DNA from: Certhia americana
Taxonomy: Eukaryota; Chordata; Aves; Passeriformes; Certhiidae
Assembly: GCA_018697195.1 (NCBI GenBank)
Contig: CM031878.1
Coordinates: 9,941,351 to 10,005,350 of the forward strand
Reading direction: 5' to 3'
DNA length: 64,000 nucleotides
Below, piece after piece: positions 24,138 through 39,100 of this stretch (positions are counted from its first letter, which is position 1; each line of letters starts with the position of its first letter). Made by a program: the position numbers and the translations under genes. The notes under the pieces were generated by a model. The model was not told the DNA's origin and searched no databases. It worked only from the letters and a program-made list of their open reading frames with translations.

Positions 24138-27100
24138 CTGCAGGAAAGGCAGCTGTCAAAAACTCTTCACCAACACAGGCATCTGCTGCTGCTTGGCAGA
24201 CTCCACGCCCAGCAATGCCATTCCTAACACATCTCAGAAGGGAATTTTAATTTATAGGTTGCTCTGTGTTGTTTTAAATAATGATTTTAAGCACTTGGAA
24301 GTACAGAGGGGATAAGCAGGAGGTAATGAACTAGGATGCTAATTATTTATTGCAGAAATTGTAGCATCAGTAAGAGAGGAATAAGCTTGTACCCGGGTGT
24401 GGAGTTTCCTGCCGCCTCTTGCTTTTTTCTATGTATGTACCTGCCAGGAGTACCATAGGGAATCCCATAATGGTCATCCCATTCCCCCATCCCACTCAGA
24501 GATGCCTCCTCATAAAAAACAGTCTGTGGGGGACTAGAGGTTGCTGTGTGACACCTCCACCAGTGTTGGAATCTGGAATTATGAGGAATATCTCTTTGCA
24601 TGTTTGAGAGATTTACGAATCTCTGACAAACAGTATTTTTAACCTTTGTTCATGGAAAAAGGGCTTTTAGGCTCTGAAATGAAGCAGAGTTTTTAAGAGT
24701 GTGTATTAGACAGTAGAATAGTGTGTAGTTTTATCACAGGGTGAGAATTTTAGATATATGGGGTTTTTAGGATGGCAGACAGGTGAAGGCAGGACGGAGG
24801 AAGCATATGGCTTTTGGGTTTCTTCCTTCTTCCTTGCCTCCATCTTCTGCTGTGAGGTGGCACATTGTAGTTGGCTTAGAATAGAGTCTAACCTTCTAAC
24901 ATAGATAATAGTTATTGGAGTAGAATTATAAATACTTATTACGTAGAATGTAATATAAATATCCATGCCACCCTGAGGGTGGGAACATTAGGCTTTTAGT
25001 ATTTCGTAGTGAGTAGTTGAACATCGAGCTTTTAGCATTTTGCATTTTGTGCCTTGAACTGACCTGCAAGGAAGAGCTCTGCAGGTCAGGAACAGAATGG
25101 AATGATAAGAAAAAATAAATAATGAAAAAAGAGAAAACACAACAAGAAAGCCTCACAACCAGTTCTTTCAAGATCTCTGGCTGGGAGAAAAAACTCTATA
25201 TACAGTCTCAGGAAACAGAGAGAAAAAACAGCCAAATGACAGAGACACAGAGAAAAACAAAAAAATTATTTTTTATAAATCTGAGGCATCAGGAGCTGGA
25301 CAGAGCTGGAAGGGCCTGCCTTGCATCTGACCTTTCATCTGTGTCCTGAATATGAATAATTAGCACTCACCTACATAGAGATCTCCATTGATATTTAACT
25401 GCCTCATCTTCCCAGGGGATTTACCGGTCCTGGCACCATAATCATCCACAGTTACTTTGCCAGACTGTCCATCCCTGAAACAAAAAGCAAACCACTTTTC
25501 TTCATCCAGCCTACAATCGGATGGGAGGAGGAGCAGTGGCATCTTCCACTCACCAGGAGATCAGGGCAAGTCAGAGCTTAGCAGGGTTCATGATGAGGGC
25601 TTGGAACTGGGAAGCCCCACAGCCACAGTGTACTGTGACAATCACAGATTTTTCAGGTTTTAGGATCTTTTTAATAGATGTCAAAGACCTGCAAAGTGTG
25701 CAGGACAGATCTGCAGAGCAGAAAGTGCCGGAACAGAATCAAATTGGAAAGGAAAGGGGGAGGGGGGAATGGATACATTCTGATCTGTTGTTAAAAATCC
25801 AATGTAATGTTAAAAGTTAACAGCAGAAGTTTCAACAGCAGGGAAAAAAATGGGCAAGCTATGGTAAAACTTACTTCTAAGCAATCTTTTTTCTCACTAG
25901 AGCCATTTTACATATGGTCAATACCAGTATTGACAGAAAAGCTACTTGATGTGTTCCTTTTCTCCCAGAATTTGGTGACAAGTTGTGCTAAATGTCAGAC
26001 TGTGATTTCCAGGGAATCAACCCCTCACAAAGAGAGGGATGTATGCTTTCCCTGCTGGACACAGTTGCCTCCCATGAGGTAATGAGTTATAAATATGAGT
26101 TATATATATACTGCAAGATGTCTGCACCTCCTCCAAATAGAAAAACTAGGTTTACACTGCCTGTGTTCCAGTGCTTGTGCCAGCCCACAAAATGCTCACC
26201 AGGGAATTTTAAAATGCAGACATTAAAGAAAAATACTCTTAACTGAAATGGTACTGGTTTAATAGAATGTCTGTCACAGCCCCAGAATAGCCCTGCATGA
26301 CTTTGGCAGCCTGCCTTGAGCTGTGCCGAGTTGGCACTGTCACCTCCAATACAGCAATCTTTGTGTACATCATCCTGAAACAGCCAAGTTCCACTAACAG
26401 TTCCACTCCTAAGCAACGTGTGAGTGTGGAGCCTCAATGATTCATACCCCACCAGCACCCAGACACAGCAATCAGCATCTTTAATGGCAGGGTGACTCCT
26501 AAGTGCCTCTCAGATGAAGCCTGCCCACTTACCGAACAGCTTTGACTCTGTGCCACCGGCCATCGCTGAAAGAGCCGTTCACCGTGATGGAGGCAATGCC
26601 ACTGCCCAAATTGTAGCTGCAATTAAGAAAAATTGAAATGTTACTGCCTTCCTTGAAAGGACCAGTTGCCTGCCAAGTTGCTCAAGCATCCTTACTCCCT
26701 TTAGGCTTGGGTTTTAGGGCAACCAGTGCAGTCCTCTGGAGTCCCAGCAACAGCATTCTTATGTTAAAGTCAGTCTCATGGACAAGCAGGCAAAACTCCC
26801 TGAGTCCAAGTGAGCACCGTCACCACCTTCCCATGGGACCAAAAAGAAAGCCCCTGCCTGGACATTCTTCACCAAAGCAGGGGATTTTGAAGGTTGGTGA
26901 TCTACAGACCTTTGGCCTAAGAGGAGGCAACAGTGGGAAGTTGCAAACACAGCTAATAAATAAATTTTTACAAGAGCAAAGAAGCATGTGACCTATAACA
27001 GATCTACAAATCATCTGAAATACAGGAAAGGTTGAGACCCACGATGTTAGAAAAGACGAAGTCTAATAAATGCAGCTGCTTCAGCTGCCACTCTAATTTC

Positions 27101-30100
27101 TTTGTGTTTGCTTCTACTAAAATTACTCAGCAGATATAATGTCCCCCATCATGTTTACACTTCAGGCATCTTAATTTCTGGGTCCCTGAGGCTTGGGCCA
27201 GCCTTAACAAAAGGGAAGTAGCTGCTACAGCACAATGAACTATTGAGTGCTCAGGACGAACTAGCTGCTGCTGGACTTCAGCCTGTACGAAGCAGGAAGG
27301 ATTAAAGCAAACATCACTATCTCTTAAAAAGAGACTGAACATGGAATGAACTCATGGCAGCTCATGGCCAGGGTGAGGTTCTTGAGAACAGCATTAAGCT
27401 GTGAGCTGCCCAGAGTAAACTGGTTACCCTAAATTTGTTTCCTCTCCAGGGGTTTAAGTGAGACTCAGGGAAGCACCCCTTTTTACCCAGGATGCAGATA
27501 CCAGTCTAGGTCAAAAACAAGGGGACTTGGGTGTTCAGGATTGCATCAAAATGTTAGACCTTTGATGACAGAAATGAGATTCATATCGTTAATGAATCCC
27601 TCTACAACATCTATCCCCCTACAACACTGAAATGGCCTTTGATAGAAGCAGGGAGCAACAGAGAGAATTTATGGCAGCAGGTACACTGTACAGGGAATAA
27701 GGCCATAAAAATGGGAAAGTAAAATTGTGTTTTGGATTTCAAATTGCATCAGAACACAGGTGTCTAAACTTGGCCTGCAGGAAAATTCTTCTGACCAATT
27801 CACAACCCTGACAGTCTCTTGACTTCACTTCCCTAAAGGTGAATATCTAGCATGAGGATCAATCTTTCAGAATTATTTCTTTTCCTACATTTGTCCTTTC
27901 ACCATCATCTTTGATGCTCCCCTCCAGTAAGCAGTGATTACTTATGAGGGTTTTATTTTGGTAGCTTAATTTTTCACCTTTCTAAATGAATGTGGAAGGT
28001 ACAAATATTTCAGCAAAATTCAGCTGGTTTGGTCTAAAGCCTTTGACTACCTTCATCTCTGGGGAAGAGCAGCAACCTAATAAAATTGAACTGTGCATCA
28101 GAAACAGAATAGAATGACCAATTACTACCGTGCATCTTAGAAAGACAGTCCCTCAAAAAGATATTTTAAAAAATGCACCACTTCTGCAGTCAGTTCCTTG
28201 TTTATAAATCAATGAGGTAACTAAGAGTTTTTGCCAAGCTAGCCACAGATAAATCACCTTAAAAAAAAAAAAACCTTGAAAGAAATTAATTTAAATAGAA
28301 ATGTGCAACTTATCTATACATACATGGCAGCAAAGAACAGCCAATTAAGTAAAGTAAAAAAAAATTAGATTAAATAATAAACTCTCTGCTACGCGATGAA
28401 TAGCGTCTCACAACAATCTATGATAGTGATGGCATCTGTAATTTGCTGTTTCAATATTTGCCTTACATAACCTGAAGGAGCACCATGAGGAAACACAAGG
28501 CTTTTAAAACACAGGAGTCCCAAAAAAGCACCACACAAAAACTTGCACAGGGTCTGTCTGAGTGTCTGCAAGGGAGAAAGAGACTCTGGAGCAAGACCCC
28601 AGCATTTCCCAATACTCCCCAATTTCATCATTTTGACAGCAATATTACTGCTGAATTAAGTGATTCTGAGGATGGTGGCAGAAACAAGGTGTGGCAACAG
28701 CTTTGTGTGTGTGCCACAAGAGTTTGAGGTGGTGGAAGTCCTGCTCCTGTGTGCACTGACTGGCAAAGTGTGAGCCCACGGTGAGCACTGGCACCACCAC
28801 AGTTTGTCCTTGACCCCTGCCAGCCCTACCCTGCTCTGCCTAACTGAGAGAGATTTAAGAGTCATGTATTCAGTATTCATCCCCTCATAAGAAATCTTTC
28901 AGAAAACTGTAATAAAGCGCTGATGTTTGAAAAATTGGGAAGGAGGAGTGATGAAAATATTGCAGCACATTACCTCTTCAACTTGCATCCTTCACCAGAC
29001 AACAAATGGGACCCATCATTGAACAAAACTTTGAGGAGGCAAGTGTTTCACACTGTGCCAAGGGACAAGTGCACTGTATGCGTTGTAGCAACTCCTTTGA
29101 GCCCTGTATGCTACACAATCAAGGGAGAGAAAATTTACCTGAATATTAATACTCCCTCCTGAAGGCCTAGAGAGATGAAATCACTGTTAGGTCGCATGGG
29201 ACTGTTTCCTCTCCACATCAAAAGGCCTTCTTTCATTGTGGTTTTAAACCTCATGAACACATTTGTTCTTGTTCCTGATACCCTGTTTAAGGTAGAAGAA
29301 GGAAACAATAGTAAAATTAGTATTTAGTATTTTAGAAAAATACTAAATTGTGCCAGTCCTTTTTCAAGAAAACATAAAAGATTATGCAGTATTTCTTCTC
29401 TGCTGGTCTGGTGAGTTACTGTCCTGCTACTCATTTACATGCTGATCTGTGGACAATTATGGTTCATATGCCCATTTCCATAATTTCGAAGTAGGGGAAT
29501 TTAAATCAAGTATCCAGAATCCCAAATACAATAGCTGTTAGATCATTCCACATAAATAAGAGAAAATCCTTTTTCTCCTCTAGCTTAGTGTGAAATCCAG
29601 CCCAAAAAGCAGATTTTGAGAATTCCCAGTAGATGTGATGCCAGTGGAAGAACATAAGAAGTGCAAATCAGAAAGTCCCAGTAAGTGAAAGGTACCAAAT
29701 GGCTGGTGAACCCTTCACTACTCAGTGGCTGAAATAAAGGTAGATGGAAGAATTTGTTGAAACAAGCCAACATTTGCTGGAATGTGGGGATGTTCTAGGG
29801 TTCAGAGCAGTCAAAAAGTAACTTTGAGGATCTAAATGTTAGGCTAAAACAGGAGTTAAAAAGGAGTTAAGGTCCTTCGTCTCGTTTGAGACACAGGCTC
29901 TGTATGTCTGTTCTTTGCCCTCAAGGAAGAACCAGTCCCTCTCCATGCCAGACATACATGTGCTATTTCTTGACAGGACTCAAGATGCTCAAATATAACA
30001 AACAAAGCCACAATGATATGCACTTAAAATATATTTTCCCTGAAATCTAAAAGTATGGCAGGAATATGGTTAGAAATACTATAAATACAGCTTAAAACAT

Positions 30101-33100
30101 GTAAATATACGACACTCTCCCACATAACGCTCCTAACATTATAACATTTAAGAAACAGAATACTTAGGTGGTCCACAGGAGATACATTACCTTTTCAGGA
30201 TATCTGGATTATCATATGTGAGGTAACTACGGCCAATAAATTGTGGAATTTCAATTGCTTCTGTAATGGCTGAGAAGTAAATACAAAAAATGAAGATGAG
30301 TGTCAGATAGCTGACTTGGAAATGGAAGGAAAAAGAGAGACAAGACTCTTTTATTAATTTATTCCTGCAGTGGCAGGTACCTGCCAGTGGTACAGAACTG
30401 AGCTGAGTCCACACTGCTTTGCAAAATGCACTGCCAGATTTTACCTAAATGTAGGGGAAGTAGTTAAGGGCATTTAAATGGCTGACAGTCCCTCTACTTA
30501 CTGCCTCCATGTCAGGAGCCTAATGCATTGCTCCACCACAAATATTATTGCAGAATATTGTGAAGTATTGGGAAAACATTGCAAATTTTCTCTTTACCCC
30601 CATTTCCACATTCCTTGATTCTCCGTGTGGTTCAACACTCCCTCGTGCCAAATGCCTTATGCATTAACTGTTTTTGTTTATAGACCAAGAAACTCCTTCC
30701 CAGCTGCTGACACACCATATGCAGAGCACATTAGGGACCTCTCACCCTGTAAAGGGAGGCTGAGAGGCAGCACAGACAACCTATGAAGGCCCTGTATTCT
30801 CTTTCAGTGTATGTGACTGCACAGAGAGGCTGCTGCCTGCTCAGAGCTCAGCTCTGGGGCAGTGTCGGGGCAGGCTATCTCCAGGGAGGAGTTACAGAGT
30901 CCTAGATCACTTTAGTCTACTGCAAACAACTGGGACTATGCTAAAGGCTGCATGGCAGAAGCTGTGGAGCCCCTTGGTGTACTCAACATTGCAGCGCAGC
31001 TGTGGGGGTGGTTTTCTGTGTCCCCCATACAGCATTTCTCCAGGGACATCCTCAGGTACCCCTGTTGTATATGGCTGGGACAGTGGAAAACATTGCAGGA
31101 CAGAACTGCAGCAGGTACACTGCTGCTCACGGAGAAAACTGGCAAAATAGCTCAGCTGTTTGACATAAATCACAGAACATCCCTGATACACAGAGCCTTT
31201 CACCAGGCTATGAGCACCAACCTGAGCAGATTTTAGTTTTGAGTGAACATCCTACAGTTTGTTGTTGATCTCCCATAATTGACTGCTGCATTAATACAAG
31301 CCAGTTGTATAAATTACTTAAAATAGATGCCTTCATCCTATTTTCTTACTGAGGAATAATCCCTTCAACCCACAGCTAATCCCACCTATATACATTTCAA
31401 GCTTTCCAGGGCAAGGATTCTTGCTTTCTTTACGCAACGCAGGGTCTGGCTGGGCTTTTAGAGCTCACTGTGACACAGATATGCAACAGTTGGTGTAGTC
31501 TGTCAGCCAGCAACAGCAATATGAAATTTAGCTCTAGGTGCCAAGACTGAGAATTTTAGAGAGTGATGAATGACTGTTTTCATCCATAGTGAAGTCAGGA
31601 AATCTGCCTAATTTGTCTGTAGAAACCACCACAGACCGTGTCCAGCCTGCAGTCTGCCAACATCATTGGAATATTGCAGAAGTTGTGTTACACTGGCCAA
31701 ACATTCCGCACCAGGTCTGACACTTCCTGCACTGGAGAGCCTCTGATGGTAGCAGAGCATGAATGGAGACCTTGTTCCCCCATCACATCCTACACTGCAC
31801 ATCCCTTCAGCAGGGAAAGGTGCCCATGTCATGAAGCAACCGTTGCCTGTGCCAGAGTACTTTGATTTCCTCTAGAGAGCTTAATGGGCATTTCTTCTGC
31901 TTGTTCTTCATTTGTTTCACTGAATCTGAGTGCAGAAGAACAAGCAAATTTTATCAGTACCCTTGATGCAGCCAGGATCATTGCAGCTGGAAGGGAGCAG
32001 GGTCAGTAAAGAGAAGTGGGACGAAATACCTCTATTCTGTGCTCATTACAACTCAGCAGACCAAAGCACAAAAGCTCTCATGACAAGCAGGAGTGAGCTA
32101 TGGACTGAGGGGCAGCCTGAAGTCACACCACAAAATCTTTAGCCAGCTGCCTGGCCCTTCTGCTCTGCAAATACAGGGACCAGCTCCACAGCCACTGTTC
32201 TGAGCTTGGCAAATGCTCTGGATACAGTTTGAAATATCAACAGCACGATACAACTTACAACTGTACAACCTTAGAAAATATTTTGGCTTAATGACAGAAA
32301 CTTGCCAGGCTTAATGGAAACAGAGCATCCAGACAAACACACAATGACAGAGCACTTTTCAAATAATTTGTAGTACTTACTGTTTAGGCAGTAACTTCCA
32401 CACTCTGCAGTGAGTCAGCACAAAACAAAACAAGAACATTCGGGGTTTATTATTCTAAAGCATAATAATCTCCTTTAGTCCAATTTCATGCCCACTTTTC
32501 TGCAAAAGTATAATCTCCCACCTACCATTTGCATAAGTGAACTAGTCACCTGTGAAAGCAGCACTGTTTTCATTATTGGTTTGCTCCAAGTATCTATATT
32601 TGTCTGCTCAAACACACAAAGGGACAGACAGGTAGGACCAGCAGCAAACCCTTCTGCTAGTCCTACTTCTCAAATCCCAATGATTCACCAGGTTTTACCC
32701 AGGGATCAGCTCTAGCCAAGGGAAAACAAGAGTTTGTTTTTCTATTCCATTTTACAGTTAAAGTCTAAAAATACCTTTAGCACTCCCCAAGCTTGGACAG
32801 AAGATATAAAACCTAGCAATGCCAGCAAAAACTCTATTGAATATTCAGCTAATGATCCATTACAATACAAATCAATATCTCATATACCCCATACCAGCAT
32901 TACTTGAGTTTTTAAGCGGTGTCAGTAATTTTGAAGAATGAGGTGCACTCCATCACCAGCACTTTGCTTTTTAAGGTTTTTTACAGTAGCCTACCACCAA
33001 GAAGGATGGAGACAGCACCTTCACCTCACATACCTTCTGAGCAGGCTAACCAAAAACTGTTGTGAAACAGAAGTCGATGCAGATGTGCATCTCACCTTAA

Positions 33101-36100
33101 CCATGTCTACACCCCAGCAGAGACACAGTTCAGGATTATTCTGAGAAATCTGTTTCAGGTGGTTCTCATCAAGGCTTTCATGGACATATGTTCAGGAGCA
33201 ACCTCCATGCTCTTTGCACATCTGTCAGAAAACCCTTCAATTTTTGGTGGCAGCTGAAGCTGCACAGGTGCAAGGAGGTTGAGCTGCACCTGAATAGGAG
33301 CCACAGGTAGCAGAAGCCAGGTTGCTCATGCTTTTGGACACTATTAAAAATGAATAGAGATCCAATTCACATAGGAAGCAGCACCCAGGATCTTGCTAAG
33401 TCATAGGAAAAAGGTGCTTCAGACAATCTCTGAAAGACTGGACACCCACTGAGGTGACAGGAGGGAGAACATGCCAGCCAAGGGACACGACTGGTGGAAC
33501 CATGAGCTGAGACACTGCTCCCTGGGCTCAGCACAGGCCAGGAGCTGAGCAGAGGTGGGGAGCTCTGGCCCCGGCACTGCACACCAGGCAGGCAGGCAGG
33601 CAGTCACACACTCAGGCTGCAAAGCATTCCCTTGACTGACTTCCCTTGGAAATGTGTCAGTACAGCTGCAGATACCATGTTGAAGTCAGGAATTTAGCAC
33701 CCTGCACATACCTAGAAAGTCAAAATCCAAATTCTCCTGCCTCCCTGCAAAAAAATCCAGGGTAAATGACGTTGTTTCAGCTCTTAGTTAGACCACAACA
33801 GCGTAAGCAAAGGGGGTTTTTGCATTGCATTTTAATATAATGCATTTGTTCTAAGATATTGTCTGGTTTTGAAGAAAAGGCCAATCTATTCATCACAATT
33901 GAACCAAAACCACTACATTTAACTTTGAAGTTTATGACTGTGAGAAATGAAGCAGTGGGTGAAGACAATAATGTCAGCCAGCTCTTTTGAACCAAGTTTA
34001 CTGTTACATTACAAAACCTTCCCTCAGGAATTTTTTAAGATCAAGCTCGACAGAAGTGAAACTACTCCATCTAGTGGAATAACCCAAAGCACACTTTTAA
34101 AACACTTCTTGCAATCTGATCCCTTTCCTGAATCTAAGGTTTGAACTATTACAGTGGCTCTGAAGAAAAGAGAGTAATGTGCATGTGGATGAGTCTTCCT
34201 CCTTGGTGATCTCCTTAACCCCATCAAGACAGAATCTCTGCAGATAGTGGAATGTCCATCAGAGTAGTCAGTGTCTAAATCAGGAGCAGATCTTTATGTG
34301 TGTGAGAACAGTGTTTGCTGTCAGCTGTATGGAGGATAAAATTACAAGGGTCATCTGTGCTCATGCTTCAGGATGTAACATAATTTCTGGCTGGAGGACC
34401 CTGGCAGGATTTCCCCCTTTGCACAGCACTGCACAATCAGGAATGTATATGAAATGTTAGTGTCCAGTGTAATTCACCACAAGCAATCAGATACCAGTTC
34501 TCTATGGATCTCTATGGATCCTAAACCCCTGCTGGGATAACAGTTACCACATTCCTAAATAACAAAACAAATTCTTCCCTAGATACATGGAAAGTCCACA
34601 GATGAAAGGGAAGCTCTGGCCTCCAGGGTTTCTATTTAAAGGCATTGGTACAGCAGCAGTTGTAGGTGCTAAATATTCTTTATTTTTGTGATCAGCTCCA
34701 AATCCCTGTGTGGATATCCAGCCATTGTTACCTTTTTGGCAATGTTGCCCATCGAAGCCCAGGGGACAGTCACATTCGTAGCTGTCCTTCTTGGGAACAC
34801 AGGTGCCTCCATTTGCACATGGTGAGGTCACACAGGGGTGGGCAGCATTTGCTAGGTTGATTCCAAAAGTGAAATCCTGTTTCACATCGACTGTCCGATC
34901 ATTCAAGATAATCTATGTGTTTAAAAAAAAAAAAATTAAAAAAGGTGTGAGAACACATTGTAAAAACTTCCAAATTTGGAGTATACTACTGCTCGTTAGA
35001 AGATTCCTCTGAAAGACTTCAGAGAAATATAACTCTCAAAACTTGGCCCAAACCCCATTCTTGTGTGTTTTCCAGTTGCAGAGGTCCAACTCATACTTAT
35101 GCTCCCCCTGACCCACTGGAGATTAATCTCTTTTGTGTCTTGCAAAACAGCCTTAGGCAAGCCCTGTAAGGGTTGAAGCTATGTGGAATTTACCAGGCCT
35201 GTGCCTGAACACTGATGCAATGCTTTGTAGCCGAACTGTGAGCTGGGGTGGTAAAATTAGATGAGGGCTGCTGAGGAAAGGCACTTCTGAGATCAGAAAA
35301 CCCCCCAGGAGATGAGTGTTGACAACAGAAATACTAAGCAGAACAGTTTGTTTTTCACATTTTCTATTGCTTTCTAGTATCTCATCTTGCCTGAAAGAAG
35401 CTAGAGTTAAGATGAATGTAAAACATAAATAATGACTTCACAAAACTGTTTGTATATAAATGGAAGAGAACTGCTAAATGCTGGGATTTTTCCAATATGT
35501 CAGCAGCATATGTTCTCCAAAATTAACCAACATTTGTATAATCCCAGCTGACATCTTGGTAAGAGAGATTGCATACAGACACAGCTTCTGATCTCAGCTA
35601 CATTAAAATAATCTTTAAAAACAATAGATTTTAAGGCCAGAAATGAGAAAGGTAATAGCTGCTCCAGCTCCTACATAACTCAGACAATGCACCTTAGGGG
35701 ATCTGATCTGGAGAAGAGGTTGCATCAAGGACTGCACAAATCTAGCAGTAGAAAAAACATCCGGTCCTGACATATAATGGACCAGGGAAGACTCCATTAT
35801 GTTTTCAGCTTCTTTTTGTGTTTTGACTGCATTGTTCCAGAGGTTAACAAGCCTCCACATGTGTCTTCGTTTCGTTTCGTTATATTCAGTTTCCAGTCCT
35901 TGTTCCTCATCATGTCTCTTTCTACATAATTCCAGCACCATGTATCCAAAGAAATCTCAACCTCATCTAGCAACTAGAAGACCACAATAAAGTCAATTCT
36001 CAGCCTTATCTGACTAAACTTGACATATTGTGATCTTACGTCTTTCTAGACACTGCATATTTCCAGTACTTGGTGATGCTTGCAGCTCTACTTCTGTATA

Positions 36101-39100
36101 CTTCTCCAAAATCCTACTATGTGTAAAGCAGGCTAAAGCTAAACATTCCCAGTGCTCAAAAGGCAGGAAATACTTTTTCTTGACACCCCATTCATGCCTG
36201 TGAGAACAAAAGTCCACCTTACTAAGTATATCATAGAGGTAAGGGCTCACACTCTGAATTTCATGATCCTTATTAGTGCCTTTAGCGTACAACCCCTCAC
36301 CTTGCAATTGTAACCTGTGTTAATTGCTCCTAGGCTTTCTGTCTTGCACCCCAAAATGCATTGTGTTTAGTCAAGTCCAACTTCCCAAGCATGCTCATGT
36401 AGCTGACCTGTTCCCATCACTATTACTCCCTCCCCCAGTTTTCCTGAACTTCATGTTTTCTGCTTGGCAGCTGACAAAGACAGCAATAAATATCAGACCC
36501 AGTGAGGAAACCATTTACACTGAACTACAATTACTTTTCTTTTCTGGAGCAACTGTTAACTACAGCATTTCTTTTTTTTTTTTTTTTTTTTTTTTATAAA
36601 AATTATTATAAAAAATTTGGTTTTATTTGTTATTTCTTTGCATTAATCTGATTCAAAGAATCTGATCCTCTAAAACTCTGAGGATTCAGGGCCAACCTCA
36701 CAACTTTATCCAAGTTATTTTAAGTAAGTTTAGAAAGAAAAATGCTAGTTCAGTTTGCACTTTCATTTGATTACTTACTAGGCCTGATATGAACTGCACT
36801 CATGCTCTGCTTACCACATGGAAACATTATCCCTAATGTCTGCCAACAATGGAAAATACCTCCTCCATTCTTGTGCCCCATATAAAATTTTAAGAAGGGG
36901 AAGCAGTACACTGTGCATCTCCATGGTGGTGTAAAAATGCACTAGGTGGACTTTTCACTGTGAGATAATCATTTAACCACTTCATGGTGGGCTCCTGAGG
37001 TGAAATTCTTGATTATTTTGAATATTGCCAGTTGAACAAGGGCAGGTTTGCATTAAAAAGCATGCACTGGATGCAATGAAAATAAATGCCTGCAGTGTGT
37101 TTCTCTGGGCACACACCTTCTGGATGCTTCCACTGAAGGGTCTGAGGATCCCAGAGTTCTTCTTCACATCATCATAATTAGGGACTCCACCAATAAATAT
37201 TTCAGAGCTGCATTTAATCTGTGTAAAAGCCCCCTGCAAGAAACATAGAATAACATTTTATCAGAATAGCTGGAACTATGCTTCTATCTTTAAATTAGCC
37301 AACATGAGTTATGATAGCCCTACATTAGATGTTATAGCTTATTTCAATACCTCTTCTTTGTATGATCAAGAAAGCCATTGTAGGACAATCTGGACTGGCT
37401 TTACATTATCCCAGTTAGATGTAGCTGAAAAATTTCAAGCATTTCAAAATGGCAATACTGAAGGAAGAAAGAAAGAAAGAAAGTAAACTGACTTATCATG
37501 TTTTCTGACTGCACATCTAGTTTTATTTGCAAAAACTTGAGGTACACTGATGTAAATCTATAACCAGAATTAGGATCATGAAGCTATAATCAGACCAAAA
37601 TTCATGCAACAGAGACTCATTCAGTATTTCCAACATCTCAGACATAATCTACTGTAAGTTATGGGGCTAAATGAAACAAACACTGAGTTTGCATCAGTTA
37701 CCAGAAGCAGTTGCTCAGGATATCTGATGGGAACATTCAGGGTCCTGGAGCAAACTGAAAGACATTTAACAGCTAAAGACAGAATAATTGTGTAATTCCA
37801 GTCCTGCAGAAGCTCCTGTGCTTTCATGATTGGCAGCTCCCAGACACCCTCCTCGCAGAGCACTGCACTACAGCACTTAAAAGGAAAAAAAATGGGAGTG
37901 TTCACCTTAACTCATCTATCTAAAGAAGTCTTGAGTGCTCCAATCAAATGTTTCTCACTCAATTTGTTTCCTGACAGACAACTGAAATTTAAACGTATTT
38001 AAATTTTTGAGAAAGTCAAAGCTTTGATAAAAGTTTCCCAGTTTGTCAAAAAGCCTGTCCTGGGATTTGCCTGCTATGGGGTTGGCAGTCTGATTTTCTG
38101 CCTGCACTCTCCACTAGGTAAAAGACATTTTCTAAACAGGTCTAGCCTCAGCTTCTATCAAGATTCATTTGGGTGCATAGACTGAATATCCTGCATGGTA
38201 CAAGTACAATTGCACTTTATTATAACTTTGACTCACCATGATCACTTGGTGAGTGAAGAACAAAAAGCAAGTCATCAAACTGTGTAACTGGTATAGCCCT
38301 TACTCTGGTCAACAAATTACATTTGCGAGAAGACAAAGAAACAATTCTCTTGAGGCCTACATTTCCAGGACAATATTCAGAAAGAGATAAAAAAGCCTGG
38401 GCACATAGTTTTCAGTATGCTACTTCTCCAAATTACACCTCTCATAGGGCGTAATTTGCTCAACAGGTTTATCCACAACAAGGACCAGCTAAAGAACCTC
38501 AGGAAGCTATATGAGTCAGACACAAAAATGTAAGTCCAGTTACATATAAGGAGCAGGAACAGTCAGATTCCAGTGGGAACCCTGCCTTCACAGGTGTCTT
38601 TGTCCTCAGAGGGATGACCTTATTCACAAATTCCCAACTCTGGGCTTCAGAAAATGTCACCCTAATGTGCATACTGCTTTAAGCTAGTAAGCGCTTTGAG
38701 AGCAGGCTGTGCAGTCTTCCATGCAATCACTTTACAGTCCAACAGCTGCTTTCAAGACAAATCTGCCATAAGCTCACCTCTGCCATCCCTTCCACTGGTT
38801 TCTGTTTGTCCACTTGCAGGATACCGTTCTTTGCTGTGCGAGACACTCGCAATTCATGCCACTGGCCCAGACTGACAGGTTCTTCACTCCTGTTTTAAGG
38901 GCAAGAAAATTTTCAAGCTTGTAACACTGCACCTTTTTGATACTCTGTAATGTCAAAAAGTCAAGTCCTCTGGGATGATTTTCTAAATAAAAAATTAGTA
39001 TCAGCCACTGTGATTCTTGCCTTATAAGGAAGTAACAATCTTCTGAGCCCCATCAGCAAAGACCATATTTCTAGAGCAAATAACAAGCACTCTAGTTTTA

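Larger units (their letters stand above)
24138..30190 (-). other. EGFLAM introns between the LamG3 exons
   Basis: Introns 24138-25370, 25475-26532, 26617-29138 and 29283-30190. A 32-base imperfect palindrome lies at 24601-24632, and a perfect 10-bp inverted repeat at 25059-25068 with 25080-25089. Sequence around 24600-25330 is A-rich and could be an old LTR, but I could not place its borders. Nothing else recognised. Confidence 0.7.

Noticed and set aside
26087..26991. Open frames of 123 (-) and 117 (+) codons around the EGFLAM exon at 26533
   Set aside because: No protein-like features; antisense or intron frames by chance.
34544..34731. Continuation of the EGF3 frame past the exon
   Set aside because: A donor at 34731-34730 joins in phase to the LamG3 exon; the extension is intron.
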